A DNA stretch of 64,000 nt. Origin: Actinomycetota bacterium (GTDB lineage Bacteria > Actinomycetota > Nitriliruptoria > Nitriliruptorales > Nitriliruptoraceae). The stretch spans positions 1 to 64,000 of the forward strand of contig JAHWKY010000010.1 in NCBI GenBank assembly GCA_019347575.1. Reading direction: 5' to 3'. Both the position numbers and the translations under genes were made by a program. Position 1 is the stretch's first letter, and each line of letters starts with the position of its first letter. The notes beneath the pieces were generated by a model that worked only from the letters and a program-made list of their open reading frames with translations, was not told the DNA's origin and did no database searches. Shown in pieces: positions 17,543 to 25,824 of this stretch.

Positions 17543-17735
17543 AGGTCGGTGGCTCCGGGTCGGCGTCCCCGGCCTCGGGGTTGGAGGTGGTGCGGGCGGG
17601 ACGGGTCCTGATCGTGCCCCGGGAGCGGTCCCGTCGCGCCGGCGGTGACGGAGGGACCGAGGCCGGAGCGTAGCATCGCGCTTCGACCCTTCCTCTGTGC
17701 TACCGCTTCGCTACTTGAGCACTTCCCTTACTGTC
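17543..17735. promoter_or_regulatory. Divergent intergenic region
   Basis: This 193-bp gap separates two divergently transcribed genes (LCP leftward, TIGR03089-like rightward) and must hold both start signals. A single copy of the dispersed stem-loop repeat is at 17697-17722, just 13 bases before the rightward ATG. No clear -10/-35 pair was recognised. Confidence 0.5.
17697..17722 (-). repeat. Stem-loop repeat, type A, single copy
   Basis: 26-bp imperfect palindrome with arms GTGCT...AGCAC and an inner GC-GAA-GC turn, read here on the minus strand. The same unit occurs as tandem pairs at 29159-29218 and 34319-34378, and a stem-covarying version at 45855-45924. Confidence 0.85.
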
Positions 17736-18452
17736 ATGGAAGGCAATCCCCTGCGTCTCGGAACCCGCCCCGGACAGCTCGATGCCGCCGCCGACCTCGC
17801 TGCCGCGCTGCGGGCGGCAGCCGCACAGCTGGGACACCGCCCCGCCGTCACCGTGCTAACGCCCGACCGTCGTGAGGAGCAGGGCTTCACGTCGCTGGCG
17901 CAGTGGGCGTCCAAGGGCGCGCACCTCCTGGAGTACGAGTTCGGGTTCGACGTGGGTGCGCGCGTCGCCCTGGCCCCCGCGCCCGGCTGGCCGCTCGTCG
18001 CGGTGTGCCTCGCGTGCTGGTGGTCGGGCGTGACGGTCGTGTTCGACGGGCCCGGCGATCTCGTGGTCGCACACCTCGACCATCCCGTGCCGGACGGCTC
18101 CGACGTGCTGTGGATCGGCGACGCGGTCGATGGCACGCCGGTGTCGGACACGACTGGCGAACCGTGGTCCGTGGCCGTGCAGGCCTTCCCCGATCAGCCG
18201 CCACCGGCGCGCGCCGGTTCCGACGTGCTCGCGCTGCAGGTCGGGGACCGGACGTGGTCGCACGCGGAGCTGATCGCGGCCGCGGGGCGCTGGGACCAGC
18301 CGGGCCCGCTCGGCGTCACCGCCAACCTCGACCCGCTCGACCTGGTCGTGGCGATGGCGGTCCGACCGCTGGCGACCGGCAACCCGTCGGTGCTCGTGCG
18401 GGGCGTGGACACATCCGCCGCGAGCGGTGAGGGTGTGACCGACTGGGCGTGA
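17736..18452 (+). CDS. TIGR03089-like protein related to AMP-binding enzymes
   Basis: 238 residues from ATG 17736. The open frame extends to a GTG at 17697, but that codon lies inside a dispersed repeat, so it is rejected. The protein resembles the actinobacterial TIGR03089 family, short proteins similar to the N-terminal part of acyl-CoA synthetase/AMP-binding enzymes but without their P-loop-like TSGTTGxPK motif. Visible points are FTSLAQWASKGAHLLEYEF near 48 and a long central region with WWSGVTVVFDGPGDLVVAH. The biochemical role is not known for the family. The next gene starts 43 bases downstream, but it encodes an unrelated transporter. Confidence 0.65.
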   Translation: MEGNPLRLGTRPGQLDAAADLAAALRAAAAQLGHRPAVTVLTPDRREEQGFTSLAQWASKGAHLLEYEFGFDVGARVALAPAPGWPLVAVCLACWWSGVTVVFDGPGDLVVAHLDHPVPDGSDVLWIGDAVDGTPVSDTTGEPWSVAVQAFPDQPPPARAGSDVLALQVGDRTWSHAELIAAAGRWDQPGPLGVTANLDPLDLVVAMAVRPLATGNPSVLVRGVDTSAASGEGVTDWA

Positions 18453-18495
18453 GTCCAGAGGACCTGCGTCGTCCCGGCCCCTAGGCTCCGGCTCC

Positions 18496-19773
18496 GTGGC
18501 CCGCCGGATCCCGACCCGTCTCCCCGCACCTGTGCTCGGCCTGGTGCGGGCCTTCGGACTGCCCGTCACCGAGGTCACGAGGTACTGGCGGCAGGAACGG
18601 GTCGCCCTGGGGCGTGGGTTGCTCGCGCTGTTCCTCGCCGCCAACGCCGACCTCGCCGCGGGGATCGTGCTCGGGAAGGCCGAGTCCCAGGTGGAGGATC
18701 TGCCCGGTCTGCTCGTGCTGATCCCCGCCGCGATCGCCATGCGCGGCGCGACCTTCGGGGCGCTCGGGGCGCGCCTCGGCACCGCCATCCACACCGGCGA
18801 GTTCGAGCCGGACCTCGAGCGGGGCGGCTACCTGTGGCGCCAGCTCGAAGCGATCGCGGTCCTCACGCTCGTGACATCGGTCGAAGCGGCCCTGTTGGCC
18901 AAGGCGCTGAGCGTCGCTACCGGACTCGAGTCCGTGACGGTCTGGGACCTCGTCGCGGTGTCCGTCATCGGCGGCGTGCTGGCGTCGCTCGTGCTCGTCG
19001 TCGTGACGATCAGCCTCGCGCGCGCAGCGCAGCGGCGCGGCTGGAACATGGACGACGTCGGGGCCCCCGCGATCACCGCGACCGGCGATCTGTTCGCGGT
19101 GCCCGCCCTGCTCGTCGCCACCGTCCTGGCCCAGCGGGGCGCGATCACCCTGGCCGTCGGGATCGGCCTGGTCGTGGCCGGCGTCGTCGGCACCGCCTAC
19201 GGATGGCGACACCGAGCCGCGGATGTCCGCCGCATCGTCAGGGAGTCGTTCATCGTCCTGACTTTCGCGGCAGCCGTATCGGTGTTGGCCGGGATCGTGC
19301 TCGAGTCGCGGAGCGAGCTGTTCACCGCCATCCCCGCCCTCCTCGTGCTGTTCCCGCCGTTCGTCGCGATGTTCGGATCGCTTGGCGGGATCCTGTCGAG
19401 TCGGCTCACGAGCAAGCTGCACCTCGGCCTGCTCTCACCCCGGACCTTCCCGGGCAAGATCGCGGCGCTGGACTTCTCCGTGACGTACCTGTTCACCGCC
19501 GTGATCTTCGCCTTCGTCGGGGCGGCGACGTGGGTCCTGGCATCGGTCCTCGGTCTCGATGCACCGTCGCTGGGACAGCTCGTGGGGGTCTCACTGGTCG
19601 GTGGGTTCTTCGGGACCACCCTGCTGTCGGCGGTCGCGTACACGGCCGCCACCGCGACGTTCCGGTTCGGCCTCGATCCGGACAACCACGCCATCCCGAT
19701 CGTGACATCGGTGATGGATTTCCTGGGCATGTTGTGTCTCGTCGCCGCGATGGCGATGCTGGGAGTCGGATGA
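18496..19773 (+). CDS. SLC41/MgtE-type divalent cation transporter, two MgtE membrane domains
   Basis: 425 residues with two repeated membrane modules. The first has IPAAIAMRGATFGALGARLG (about 77-96) and ATGDLFAVPALL; the second has LLVLFPPFVAMFGSLGGILS (about 282-301) and LDPDNHAIPIVTSVMDFLG. Duplicated MgtE membrane domains without the cytosolic CBS sensor of bacterial MgtE are the hallmark of SLC41-like transporters, so Mg2+ (possibly Co2+ or other divalent ion) transport is inferred. Regulation may come from the next gene, whose ATG overlaps this stop as ATGA and which encodes PhoU and RCK_C-like domains. GTG start at 18496. Confidence 0.8.
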   Translation: MARRIPTRLPAPVLGLVRAFGLPVTEVTRYWRQERVALGRGLLALFLAANADLAAGIVLGKAESQVEDLPGLLVLIPAAIAMRGATFGALGARLGTAIHTGEFEPDLERGGYLWRQLEAIAVLTLVTSVEAALLAKALSVATGLESVTVWDLVAVSVIGGVLASLVLVVVTISLARAAQRRGWNMDDVGAPAITATGDLFAVPALLVATVLAQRGAITLAVGIGLVVAGVVGTAYGWRHRAADVRRIVRESFIVLTFAAAVSVLAGIVLESRSELFTAIPALLVLFPPFVAMFGSLGGILSSRLTSKLHLGLLSPRTFPGKIAALDFSVTYLFTAVIFAFVGAATWVLASVLGLDAPSLGQLVGVSLVGGFFGTTLLSAVAYTAATATFRFGLDPDNHAIPIVTSVMDFLGMLCLVAAMAMLGVG

Positions 19774-20993
19774 CCATGCGAACACCACGACGCACCGTCA
19801 AGGAACTGCTCGTCGGGGCGAAGGACGCCGCCGAGTTGATGGTCGACCTCGCGTACGCGGCTGTCTTCTTCGGCGACGACGACCTCGCCTCCGAGGTGCT
19901 GCGCCTCGAGGAGAGGGTCGACGAGGAGCTGGTGGAGCTGCGCCACGTGTGCATGCTCGCCGCCCGGACGCCGGAGGACGCCGAGTCGCTCGCCGGCGTG
20001 CTCTCGATGGCGGTCAGCATCGAGGGCATCGCGGACGCCGCCGAGGACATCGCCCGGGTGGTGCTCAAGAAGCTCGGGGTCCCGCCCGAGCTCCGCGACG
20101 ACCTCCGTCACGCGGCGGAGACGGTCGCTCGCGTGAAGATCCGGGAGGAGAACCAGCTCGAAGGTCGGCCGCTGCGGGAGCTGGAGCTCCCGGCCCACAC
20201 CGGCATGTGGGTCATCGCGATCCGCCGCGACGTCGACTGGGTCTACGGCCCCGGCGGCGACGAGACCCTCCGCGAGGGTGACGTGCTGTTCCTGCAAGGG
20301 CCTTCCGAGGGCATCGACCTCGTCCGCCAGCTCGCTGGCGGGACCCCCCACGAGCTCCCGCCACCTTCGGAGTCCTCGAAGCTGTCGAACCTCGACCGTG
20401 CCGTCGACCTGCTCGTCGAGCTCAAGAACGCGAGCGAGGTTGCCGTCGGTCTGGCGTACTCGTCGATCCTCCTGCGTGACCCCAACCTCGCCGCCGAGGT
20501 GAGCGTCATCGAGGACAAGAGCGACGACCTCTACCACGAGCTCGAAGGGTGGGTGCTGCGGGCGGCGGCTGAGGTCGACGATCCCGAGGTCCTCCGCGGC
20601 CTGATCCACATCTCCTCGGCCTCCGAGCGCATCGTCGACTCGGCGCAGTCGATGACGCGGATCATCGAGGGCGACGAGGAGCCCCACCCGATCATCGCCC
20701 AGGCCCTGAGCCAGGCCGACGAGATCGTCGCCGACGCCATCGTCCACGCGGGGTCGGAGGTCGAGGGCCACTCGCTCGGGGAGCTGCGCATCCACACGGA
20801 GACCGGCATGGAGATCCTGGCGATCGAGAAGGCCGACAAGTGGGTCTACCGCCCGCGGTCCACACGCAAGCTCCAGACCGGCGATCGGCTGCTCGCCATC
20901 GGCCCCGAGGAGGGCGCCCCGCGGCTGCGCCAGCTCTGCGGCGATCCCCGCCCCCAGGGCGAGGAGGGCTGGACCGACCCTGACCCCGATTAG
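19770..20993 (+). CDS. Duplicated PhoU/TrkA-C (RCK_C) regulatory protein
   Basis: 407 residues built from two similar halves. Each has a helical PhoU-like domain (about 10-100 and 207-295; compare KDAAELMVDLAYAAVFFGDD with NASEVAVGLAYSSILLRDP) and then a TrkA_C/RCK_C-like domain (about 112-195 and 300-385; ELPAHTGMWVIAIRRDVDW and IHTETGMEILAIEKADKW). RCK_C domains bind small ligands or ions and gate channels; PhoU domains act as helical regulators. The start-stop overlap with the SLC41-like gene suggests it is that transporter's cytoplasmic regulator; this partnership is inferred. A second in-frame ATG at 19776 is an alternative start. Open frame upstream to 18834 is a shadow of the transporter gene. 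Confidence 0.8.
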   Translation: MTMRTPRRTVKELLVGAKDAAELMVDLAYAAVFFGDDDLASEVLRLEERVDEELVELRHVCMLAARTPEDAESLAGVLSMAVSIEGIADAAEDIARVVLKKLGVPPELRDDLRHAAETVARVKIREENQLEGRPLRELELPAHTGMWVIAIRRDVDWVYGPGGDETLREGDVLFLQGPSEGIDLVRQLAGGTPHELPPPSESSKLSNLDRAVDLLVELKNASEVAVGLAYSSILLRDPNLAAEVSVIEDKSDDLYHELEGWVLRAAAEVDDPEVLRGLIHISSASERIVDSAQSMTRIIEGDEEPHPIIAQALSQADEIVADAIVHAGSEVEGHSLGELRIHTETGMEILAIEKADKWVYRPRSTRKLQTGDRLLAIGPEEGAPRLRQLCGDPRPQGEEGWTDPDPD

Positions 20994-21001
20994 GAGGCCT
21001 G

Positions 21002-21730
21002 TCAGCCTGCGGGGGTGAACGTGCCCTCGAGGTGCCACACGCCGGTGAAGTTGTCGAACGGGCCACCGACGATCTGGCTGGTCCAGTTGAGGGTGTACGC
21101 GCCCATGGCGGTGTCGTAGTCACCGATCACTGGTGTGGTGTTGCCGGGCAGGTCGCCTCCCGGCTTGGGGCTGCCCTGGTTGAAGAACTGTCCGTTCCAC
21201 GCCGCCGACAGCGCGCTGAGGTCGCCCTCCAGGTGGCCGTCAGCGCTCACCGAGAGCGTCGGCGGCGGTACCTCGATGCCGGTCTGGGGATCGACCGGGT
21301 TGGTGCCGACCGCGAAGTCGACCGCGAACCACCTCGCGGGTGCGGTGAGGGCGGCGGCCACCGCGTTGCCGGCATCGTCGAACACGGGGTCGGGGAAGGG
21401 CTGGTGCCGACCGGTAGCGAGGCCGCCGTCGCTGCCCGGCTCGAGCGGCACCCAGGTCTGGTCACCGCACGGTGAATCGCCGTTGGGTACGAACGGGCCG
21501 TCAGCGGGGTTGCCGCCGGACTGCACCATGCGGAAGTACGACCCGGCCGTGACCCCGGCGTCGGCGCACACCCCGGGATCGATCGCGAAGACGCCGACGA
21601 GCTCACCACCGGCGGCGGCTGCGGTCGGTGCGTCCGTCTGTCCACCCGCGGCGGGCGTGACGTCATCCCCACCACAGGCCACGGCTGCCAGGACGAGGGC
21701 GGTGAGGAAGGCGGCGAGACGGCGGATCAC
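21002..21730 (-). CDS. Secreted lipoprotein, paralogue of the gene at 22710-23648
   Basis: 242 residues from GTG 21730, which overlaps the neighbour's stop as GTGA. A signal peptide ends in LAAVACGGDD, a likely lipobox with Cys19, so the protein is probably lipid-anchored outside the cell. The single domain (about 44-240) shares GVF-I--G-C, GSYFRMV, the GSDGGL-TG block, TNPVDPQTGIEVP, FFNQGSPKP and IVGGPFDNFTGVWHLEGTF with the paralogue two genes away. Conserved Cys pairs suggest a disulfide-bonded beta-rich fold. I do not recognise a named family or activity. The three genes 21002-23648 overlap and probably form one operon. Confidence 0.75.
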   Translation of the reverse strand: MIRRLAAFLTALVLAAVACGGDDVTPAAGGQTDAPTAAAAGGELVGVFAIDPGVCADAGVTAGSYFRMVQSGGNPADGPFVPNGDSPCGDQTWVPLEPGSDGGLATGRHQPFPDPVFDDAGNAVAAALTAPARWFAVDFAVGTNPVDPQTGIEVPPPTLSVSADGHLEGDLSALSAAWNGQFFNQGSPKPGGDLPGNTTPVIGDYDTAMGAYTLNWTSQIVGGPFDNFTGVWHLEGTFTPAG

Positions 21731-22713
21731 GGGACGGTCTCCTGCTCGGCGGAGCGGCGCGGCGTTCGGGCGGGCTCCGTGCCCGTCTCCCCCCCGCCCC
21801 GCGACCACCACGCCAGAGCGGCGACGAGGACGCCGGGCACGACGAAGAACCACGGGAACAGGGGGAACGGCGGCAGCGCGTCGATGCCCGCGAACTCCTC
21901 CACGTTGTCGGCCATCGCCCCGATCATGGGTGCCATGTCGGCGGCGATAGCCGGCCAGGCTGCCAGGAAGTCGTCGGTCGCGGGCAGATCTGCGGCCAGG
22001 GCGGTCGATCCCGGCACGTAGCCCGCCTCGGGGAGCAAGCACGTGCGCACCTCGCCCTCGAACGAACCGATGGTGACGAAGTAGCCCTGGATCGACGCGA
22101 CGCGATCGCTCGTCATGAGCGGCCGGAGGTCGTCGATCATCTCGCCGCCGAGCGGGGCGCGCGTGAACATCTGGAAGGTCGCCGGAGCGGCGACGAGCGC
22201 GACGCCGAGACCGACGAGTCCCAGGACCGGACCACGAGCGGAGGATCCCGCACGCACACGACGCAGCGCGATCCAGCCGACCACGGCGATGGCGAGGCCC
22301 GGCAGGACGAAGAACCAGGGGAACAGGGCGAACGGCGGCAGCGCAGCCACGGCCGCGTAGTTGTCGACGTTGGCCTCGATGTCGGCGATCATCGCAGCCA
22401 TGTCGGACTCGATGTCCGGCCACCGCTGCACCATCGCGTCGGTCGCGGGCAGCGGCTGCGACGCGGTCTGCGCCAACGCGTTGATCTCGCCGGTCGCGCG
22501 GCCGATCCGATCGAGGTGGCCGCTGAACCCGTCGAGGCGCTGCTCGGTCATGAAGGGCGCGAAGTCGGCGAGCATGCGCCCACCGCCCGGGGCGCGTGTG
22601 AACATCTGGAACACGACCGGCGCGGCCACGAGGCCCAGACCGATCGCGACGATGACGGCGAGGGCCGAACGGCGTCGGCGGTCGGTCCCGCCCCGATCCC
22701 GCCTGGAGGTCAC
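21727..22713 (-). CDS. Membrane protein with an internally duplicated extracytoplasmic module
   Basis: 328 residues from GTG 22713, overlapping the upstream stop as GTGA. The protein is two copies of one unit: a helix ending AAPVVFQMFTRAPGGGRM or AAPATFQMFTRAPLGGEM, a helical loop of about 90 residues, then ALPPFALFPWFFVLPGLAIA or ALPPFPLFPWFFVVPGVLVA. This gives four membrane helices with two similar extracytoplasmic loops. It lies between two paralogous secreted proteins and may form a complex with them. The function is unknown. An extra Arg-rich tail and Gly/Glu-rich end are likely cytoplasmic. Confidence 0.75.
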   Translation of the reverse strand: MTSRRDRGGTDRRRRSALAVIVAIGLGLVAAPVVFQMFTRAPGGGRMLADFAPFMTEQRLDGFSGHLDRIGRATGEINALAQTASQPLPATDAMVQRWPDIESDMAAMIADIEANVDNYAAVAALPPFALFPWFFVLPGLAIAVVGWIALRRVRAGSSARGPVLGLVGLGVALVAAPATFQMFTRAPLGGEMIDDLRPLMTSDRVASIQGYFVTIGSFEGEVRTCLLPEAGYVPGSTALAADLPATDDFLAAWPAIAADMAPMIGAMADNVEEFAGIDALPPFPLFPWFFVVPGVLVAALAWWSRGGGETGTEPARTPRRSAEQETVP

Positions 22714-23648
22714 GCGGCACCGCCACGCCGCCACGCGCCGAGCAGCGCCAGGGCCAGCGCCAGCGGGGCGATGAGCAGCGGGGCACCGGTGTCGGGCATC
22801 GAGTCGGCCTGGCGCGAGGTCGCGGCCTCGTTCGGTGTCGCAGCCGTGGACGGCGGGGCGTCCGACGTCGAGGAGGTGGTCGGGGCGGTCGTCGAGGTGG
22901 TGCAGGCGTCAGGGCCCGTGCCACGGAAGGTCCCCTCCAGGTGCCACACCCCCGTGAAGTTGTCGAACGGGCCACCCTGGATGCGGCTGCTCCAGGTGAG
23001 CGTGTACGCGCCGGTGGCGGGGTGGAAGGTCCCTGTGGGTCCCGACGTGCCGGACGGCGTCGAGCCGTCGGGCTTGGGCGCGCCCTGGTTGAAGTGCTGG
23101 CGGTTCCATGCCGCCGCGAAGGCACGGACGTCGCCGGTCAGCGACGCATCGCAGTCGAACGTGACGGTCGGCGCCGGCACGTCCACTCCGGTCTGCGGAT
23201 CGGTCGGGTTCGTGGCGGTGGAGAAGTCGACCCCGAAGAAACCTTCGGGGCGCGTGATGCGGTCGGCCAGACCGCCACCGTTGGTACCGAACGCCGGCTG
23301 GGGGTGCGGCTGGTAGGTGCCGGTGAGGAGCCCACCATCGCTCCCCGGCGTCAACGGTGTGTAGGTATCGTCCCCGCAGTCCGAGTCGCCGTTGCTGACG
23401 TACGGCCCCGACTCGGGGCTGCCGCCGGGGTTGACCATCCGGAAGTACGACCCGGACGTCACCGCCCCGCCCGCACACTCGCCCGCGGCGATGCCGAAGA
23501 CCCCCTCGAGCGCCGGGCTCCCGGACTGCGCGGTGGCGGCCGCTCCGGCATCAGCACGGTCCCGTGACTCGGGCAACTCCGGGAGAGGCGGGAGCGAAGG
23601 CGCCGCGCCGATCGCGAGCACGGCGAGCAACAGCAGCATCCGTGGCAC
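22710..23648 (-). CDS. Secreted surface protein with sortase-like MPDTG anchor
   Basis: 312 residues. It has a signal peptide (about 1-16) and the same extracellular domain as the 21002-21730 product (about 44-240: GSYFRMV, TNPTDPQTGVDVP, HFNQGAPKP, GGPFDNFTGVWHLEGTF). A Thr/Ser/Pro-rich linker follows, then SMPDTG, a hydrophobic stretch and RRGG at the extreme C terminus. MPDTG is a variant of the LPxTG sortase signal, so covalent wall attachment is inferred. This paralogue is wall-anchored while the other appears lipid-anchored, with a membrane protein encoded between them. No known activity is recognised. GTG start at 23648. Confidence 0.75.
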   Translation of the reverse strand: MPRMLLLLAVLAIGAAPSLPPLPELPESRDRADAGAAATAQSGSPALEGVFGIAAGECAGGAVTSGSYFRMVNPGGSPESGPYVSNGDSDCGDDTYTPLTPGSDGGLLTGTYQPHPQPAFGTNGGGLADRITRPEGFFGVDFSTATNPTDPQTGVDVPAPTVTFDCDASLTGDVRAFAAAWNRQHFNQGAPKPDGSTPSGTSGPTGTFHPATGAYTLTWSSRIQGGPFDNFTGVWHLEGTFRGTGPDACTTSTTAPTTSSTSDAPPSTAATPNEAATSRQADSMPDTGAPLLIAPLALALALLGAWRRGGAA

Positions 23649-23750
23649 GTCCCCTCCTCGTGGCCGACGTCGGTACGCCGCGGGACCAGTCTGGGGCGCG
23701 CGAGGGCCCCGCCGCGAAGCCGAAGGTGGGAACGGTCCGAACCCGCACCG

Positions 23751-24539
23751 TCAGAGCGCGTCGAGGACGCCTTCGAGGTCCTTCTTGTAGCGGCCGAAGC
23801 GTGGCTTGTGGAGCACGGACAGGGTCGCGCGGGGGCCGTCGAGGCCACGGCCGCGATCGACGCCGGCCTTGCCCACGCCGGGCCAGTCGAGCGGCACATG
23901 CTGCCACGCATCGAGGACGGGGACGAGGTAGAGCGGGGTCCCGTCGGGCAGCGACAGGTCCGTCTTCAGCCCCTTGTCGAGCAGCTGGCTGTGGATGTGG
24001 CGCAGCGCTTCCTGGGCGGGCTCGACCTTGCCCTTCGACAGCCCGTACAGCTCGAGGTCGGGGACATCGAACCGGGCCGCCCCGTGGGTGTAGACCCACC
24101 AGGTCCCCTCACCCTCGGCGTTGCTGCTGATCGCATCGGGCTGCTCCACCGCCCCGACCGCGATGCGGTTGAGCCACGCGAGGTCGCGGTCGACCTGCGC
24201 GGACAGGTCCCGCACCGCACGTACGCGGCCCTCGAGCTGTCTGGCCAGCGCCTGAACGAGCTGGGCCTGTCGCTTCATGCCCTGCTTCAGCCCGTCCCCA
24301 CCGATGTAGGTCTCGGTGCGCAGCAACGGAGCCTCGTCGATGGCGTCGACGACGTTGCGCACGACCGCCTTCTGCATCCTCCCGCCCCAGTTCACCTCCT
24401 GGGCTTGCGCACCCTCGGTGCCGACCGGTGCGTGACGGTCCAGATCGCCCGCCTGGACCGCGGCGCGGATCACCTCCGCGACATCCTCGACGGCACGGTC
24501 GAGGACGAGGGCGATCCGACTCGTGTAGCGATCAGCCAC
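23751..24539 (-). CDS. Conserved-looking protein of unknown function
   Basis: 262 residues with no signal peptide or membrane helix, so probably cytoplasmic. The N-terminal half (about 1-125) is helical and rich in Ala, Arg and Val; after about 140 come segments with hydrophobic/aromatic periodicity such as GTWWVYTHGAARFDVPDLEL and DLSLPDGTPLYLVPVLDAW. I do not recognise a family. The reading frame has ordinary high-GC codon use and an ATG start, and ends one base before the acyl-CoA dehydrogenase stop region (24541), so the acyl-CoA dehydrogenase gene lies just upstream and the two may be cotranscribed. Confidence 0.6.
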   Translation of the reverse strand: MADRYTSRIALVLDRAVEDVAEVIRAAVQAGDLDRHAPVGTEGAQAQEVNWGGRMQKAVVRNVVDAIDEAPLLRTETYIGGDGLKQGMKRQAQLVQALARQLEGRVRAVRDLSAQVDRDLAWLNRIAVGAVEQPDAISSNAEGEGTWWVYTHGAARFDVPDLELYGLSKGKVEPAQEALRHIHSQLLDKGLKTDLSLPDGTPLYLVPVLDAWQHVPLDWPGVGKAGVDRGRGLDGPRATLSVLHKPRFGRYKKDLEGVLDAL

Positions 24540-24540
24540 G

Positions 24541-25689
24541 TCAGATGCTCAGCCCGAGTTCACGAGCGATGAGGATGCGCTGCACCTCCGATGTGCCCTC
24601 GCCGATCTCGAGGATCTTGGCGTCCTGGTAGAAGCGCGAGACCCGGAACTCGGTCATGAAGCCGTAGCCACCGAAGACCTGCGTCGCCTGCCGTGCAGCC
24701 TCGACGGCGCGCTCGGAGGAGTACAGCTTGGCGATCGCTGCTTCCTTCTTGTACGGCAGGCCCTCTCTCTTGCGCCAGGCGGCGTCGTAGTACATGAACC
24801 GTGCGGTCTGGGCCGACACCTCGAGATCGGCGATCTTGAACGCCACCGCCTGCTTGGCCGAGATCGGCTCGCCGAACGCCTCACGCTCGTTGGCGTAGCG
24901 CACGCACTCGTCGACGCAGCCCTGGATCAGGCCGACGGCGAGCGCACTGATCGCGATGCGGCCATCATCGAGGATCGACAGGAACTGGTGGAAGCCCTTG
25001 CCACGCTCGCCGAGCAGGTTCGCGGTCGGGACACGGACCCCGTCGAAGCTCAGCTCGCGGGTATCGGAGCCGTGCCAGCCGACCTTGCGGTACGGCGGGG
25101 CGACGGTGAAGCCTGGGGTGTCGACCGGGACGATGATCGAGCTCATCTCGTTCTCGCCGGTCCACGCCGTCAGCGTGCACACCGAGGTCATCTCGGTGCC
25201 GACGTTGGTGATGAACACCTTGCCACCGTCGATGACGAACTCGCCGCCCTCCTCCTTCGCGCGCGTCCGCGTGCCCCCCCACACGTCGCTGCCACCGCCT
25301 GGCTCGGTCAGCCCGAACGCGGCGAGCCGTTCGCCCTTGCACAGCTCGGGGAGCCAGGTCTGCTTCTGCTCCTCGGTGCCGAAGCGGTAGATGGGCTCGG
25401 AACCGAGCCCGACCGCCGCCTCGAGCGTGATACCCAGCGACTGATCGACCCGTCCGATCTCCTCGATCGCGAGGCACAGCGTGAGGAAATCGCCGCCCAT
25501 CCCCCCGTACTCCTCGGGGTAGGGGATCCCGAACAGTCCCATGGCGCCCATCTGGCGCACGATCTGCACCGGGAAACGCTCGGCGGCGTTGAACTCATCG
25601 GCGGCAGGCGCGATCACGTCGTCCGCGAACGCGCGCACGACCTTGCGGAACTCGTCCTGTTCCGGAGCCAGCGCGAAGGACAGACTCAC
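24541..25689 (-). CDS. Acyl-CoA dehydrogenase
   Basis: 382 residues from GTG 25689, preceded by AGGAG at a 6-base spacing; longer readings to 25749 add a non-conserved leader. Landmarks are AAFGLTEPGGGSD near 122 (FAD and substrate contact), a middle beta-domain with FITNVGTEMTSV, and the C-terminal ATQVFGGYGFMTEFRVSRFY followed by EIGEGTSEVQRILIARELGL. The Glu before Gly-Thr is the usual catalytic base position. It oxidises an acyl-CoA to the 2-enoyl-CoA and passes electrons to ETF. Chain-length preference (short-chain, isovaleryl or glutaryl type) is not assignable. Lying near carboxylase and mutase genes, it may act in branched-chain or odd-chain catabolism. Confidence 0.9.
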   Translation of the reverse strand: MSLSFALAPEQDEFRKVVRAFADDVIAPAADEFNAAERFPVQIVRQMGAMGLFGIPYPEEYGGMGGDFLTLCLAIEEIGRVDQSLGITLEAAVGLGSEPIYRFGTEEQKQTWLPELCKGERLAAFGLTEPGGGSDVWGGTRTRAKEEGGEFVIDGGKVFITNVGTEMTSVCTLTAWTGENEMSSIIVPVDTPGFTVAPPYRKVGWHGSDTRELSFDGVRVPTANLLGERGKGFHQFLSILDDGRIAISALAVGLIQGCVDECVRYANEREAFGEPISAKQAVAFKIADLEVSAQTARFMYYDAAWRKREGLPYKKEAAIAKLYSSERAVEAARQATQVFGGYGFMTEFRVSRFYQDAKILEIGEGTSEVQRILIARELGLSI

Positions 25690-25717
25690 CGATGCTCCTC
25701 GGGGATGGGGGAGCGAT

Positions 25718-25772
25718 GGTAGTGGCGACGAGTTGGTCCTCCGGAGCACGGACCTTCGCGCCTACCACTACC
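25718..25772 (-). terminator. Hairpin between birA and the acyl-CoA dehydrogenase gene
   Basis: Outer arms GGTAGTGG (25718-25725) and CCACTACC (25765-25772) enclose an inner GGTCC/GGACC pair. Both flanking genes run leftward, so this could terminate birA or act as a leader element for the next gene. There is no T-run. Confidence 0.5.
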
Positions 25773-25824
25773 TGTCAGGACGAGCTGACCCGCGAAGACA
25801 AGGATCAGTCGTGCGCGGTCGTGA

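Noticed and set aside
17697-17735. GTG 17697 as start of the TIGR03089-like gene
   Set aside because: The codon lies inside a dispersed stem-loop repeat, so the extra 13 residues are not family sequence.
21731-23125. Upstream extension of the 21002 lipoprotein gene
   Set aside because: It overlaps two genes in other frames and lacks a signal peptide; GTG 21730 gives a clear one.
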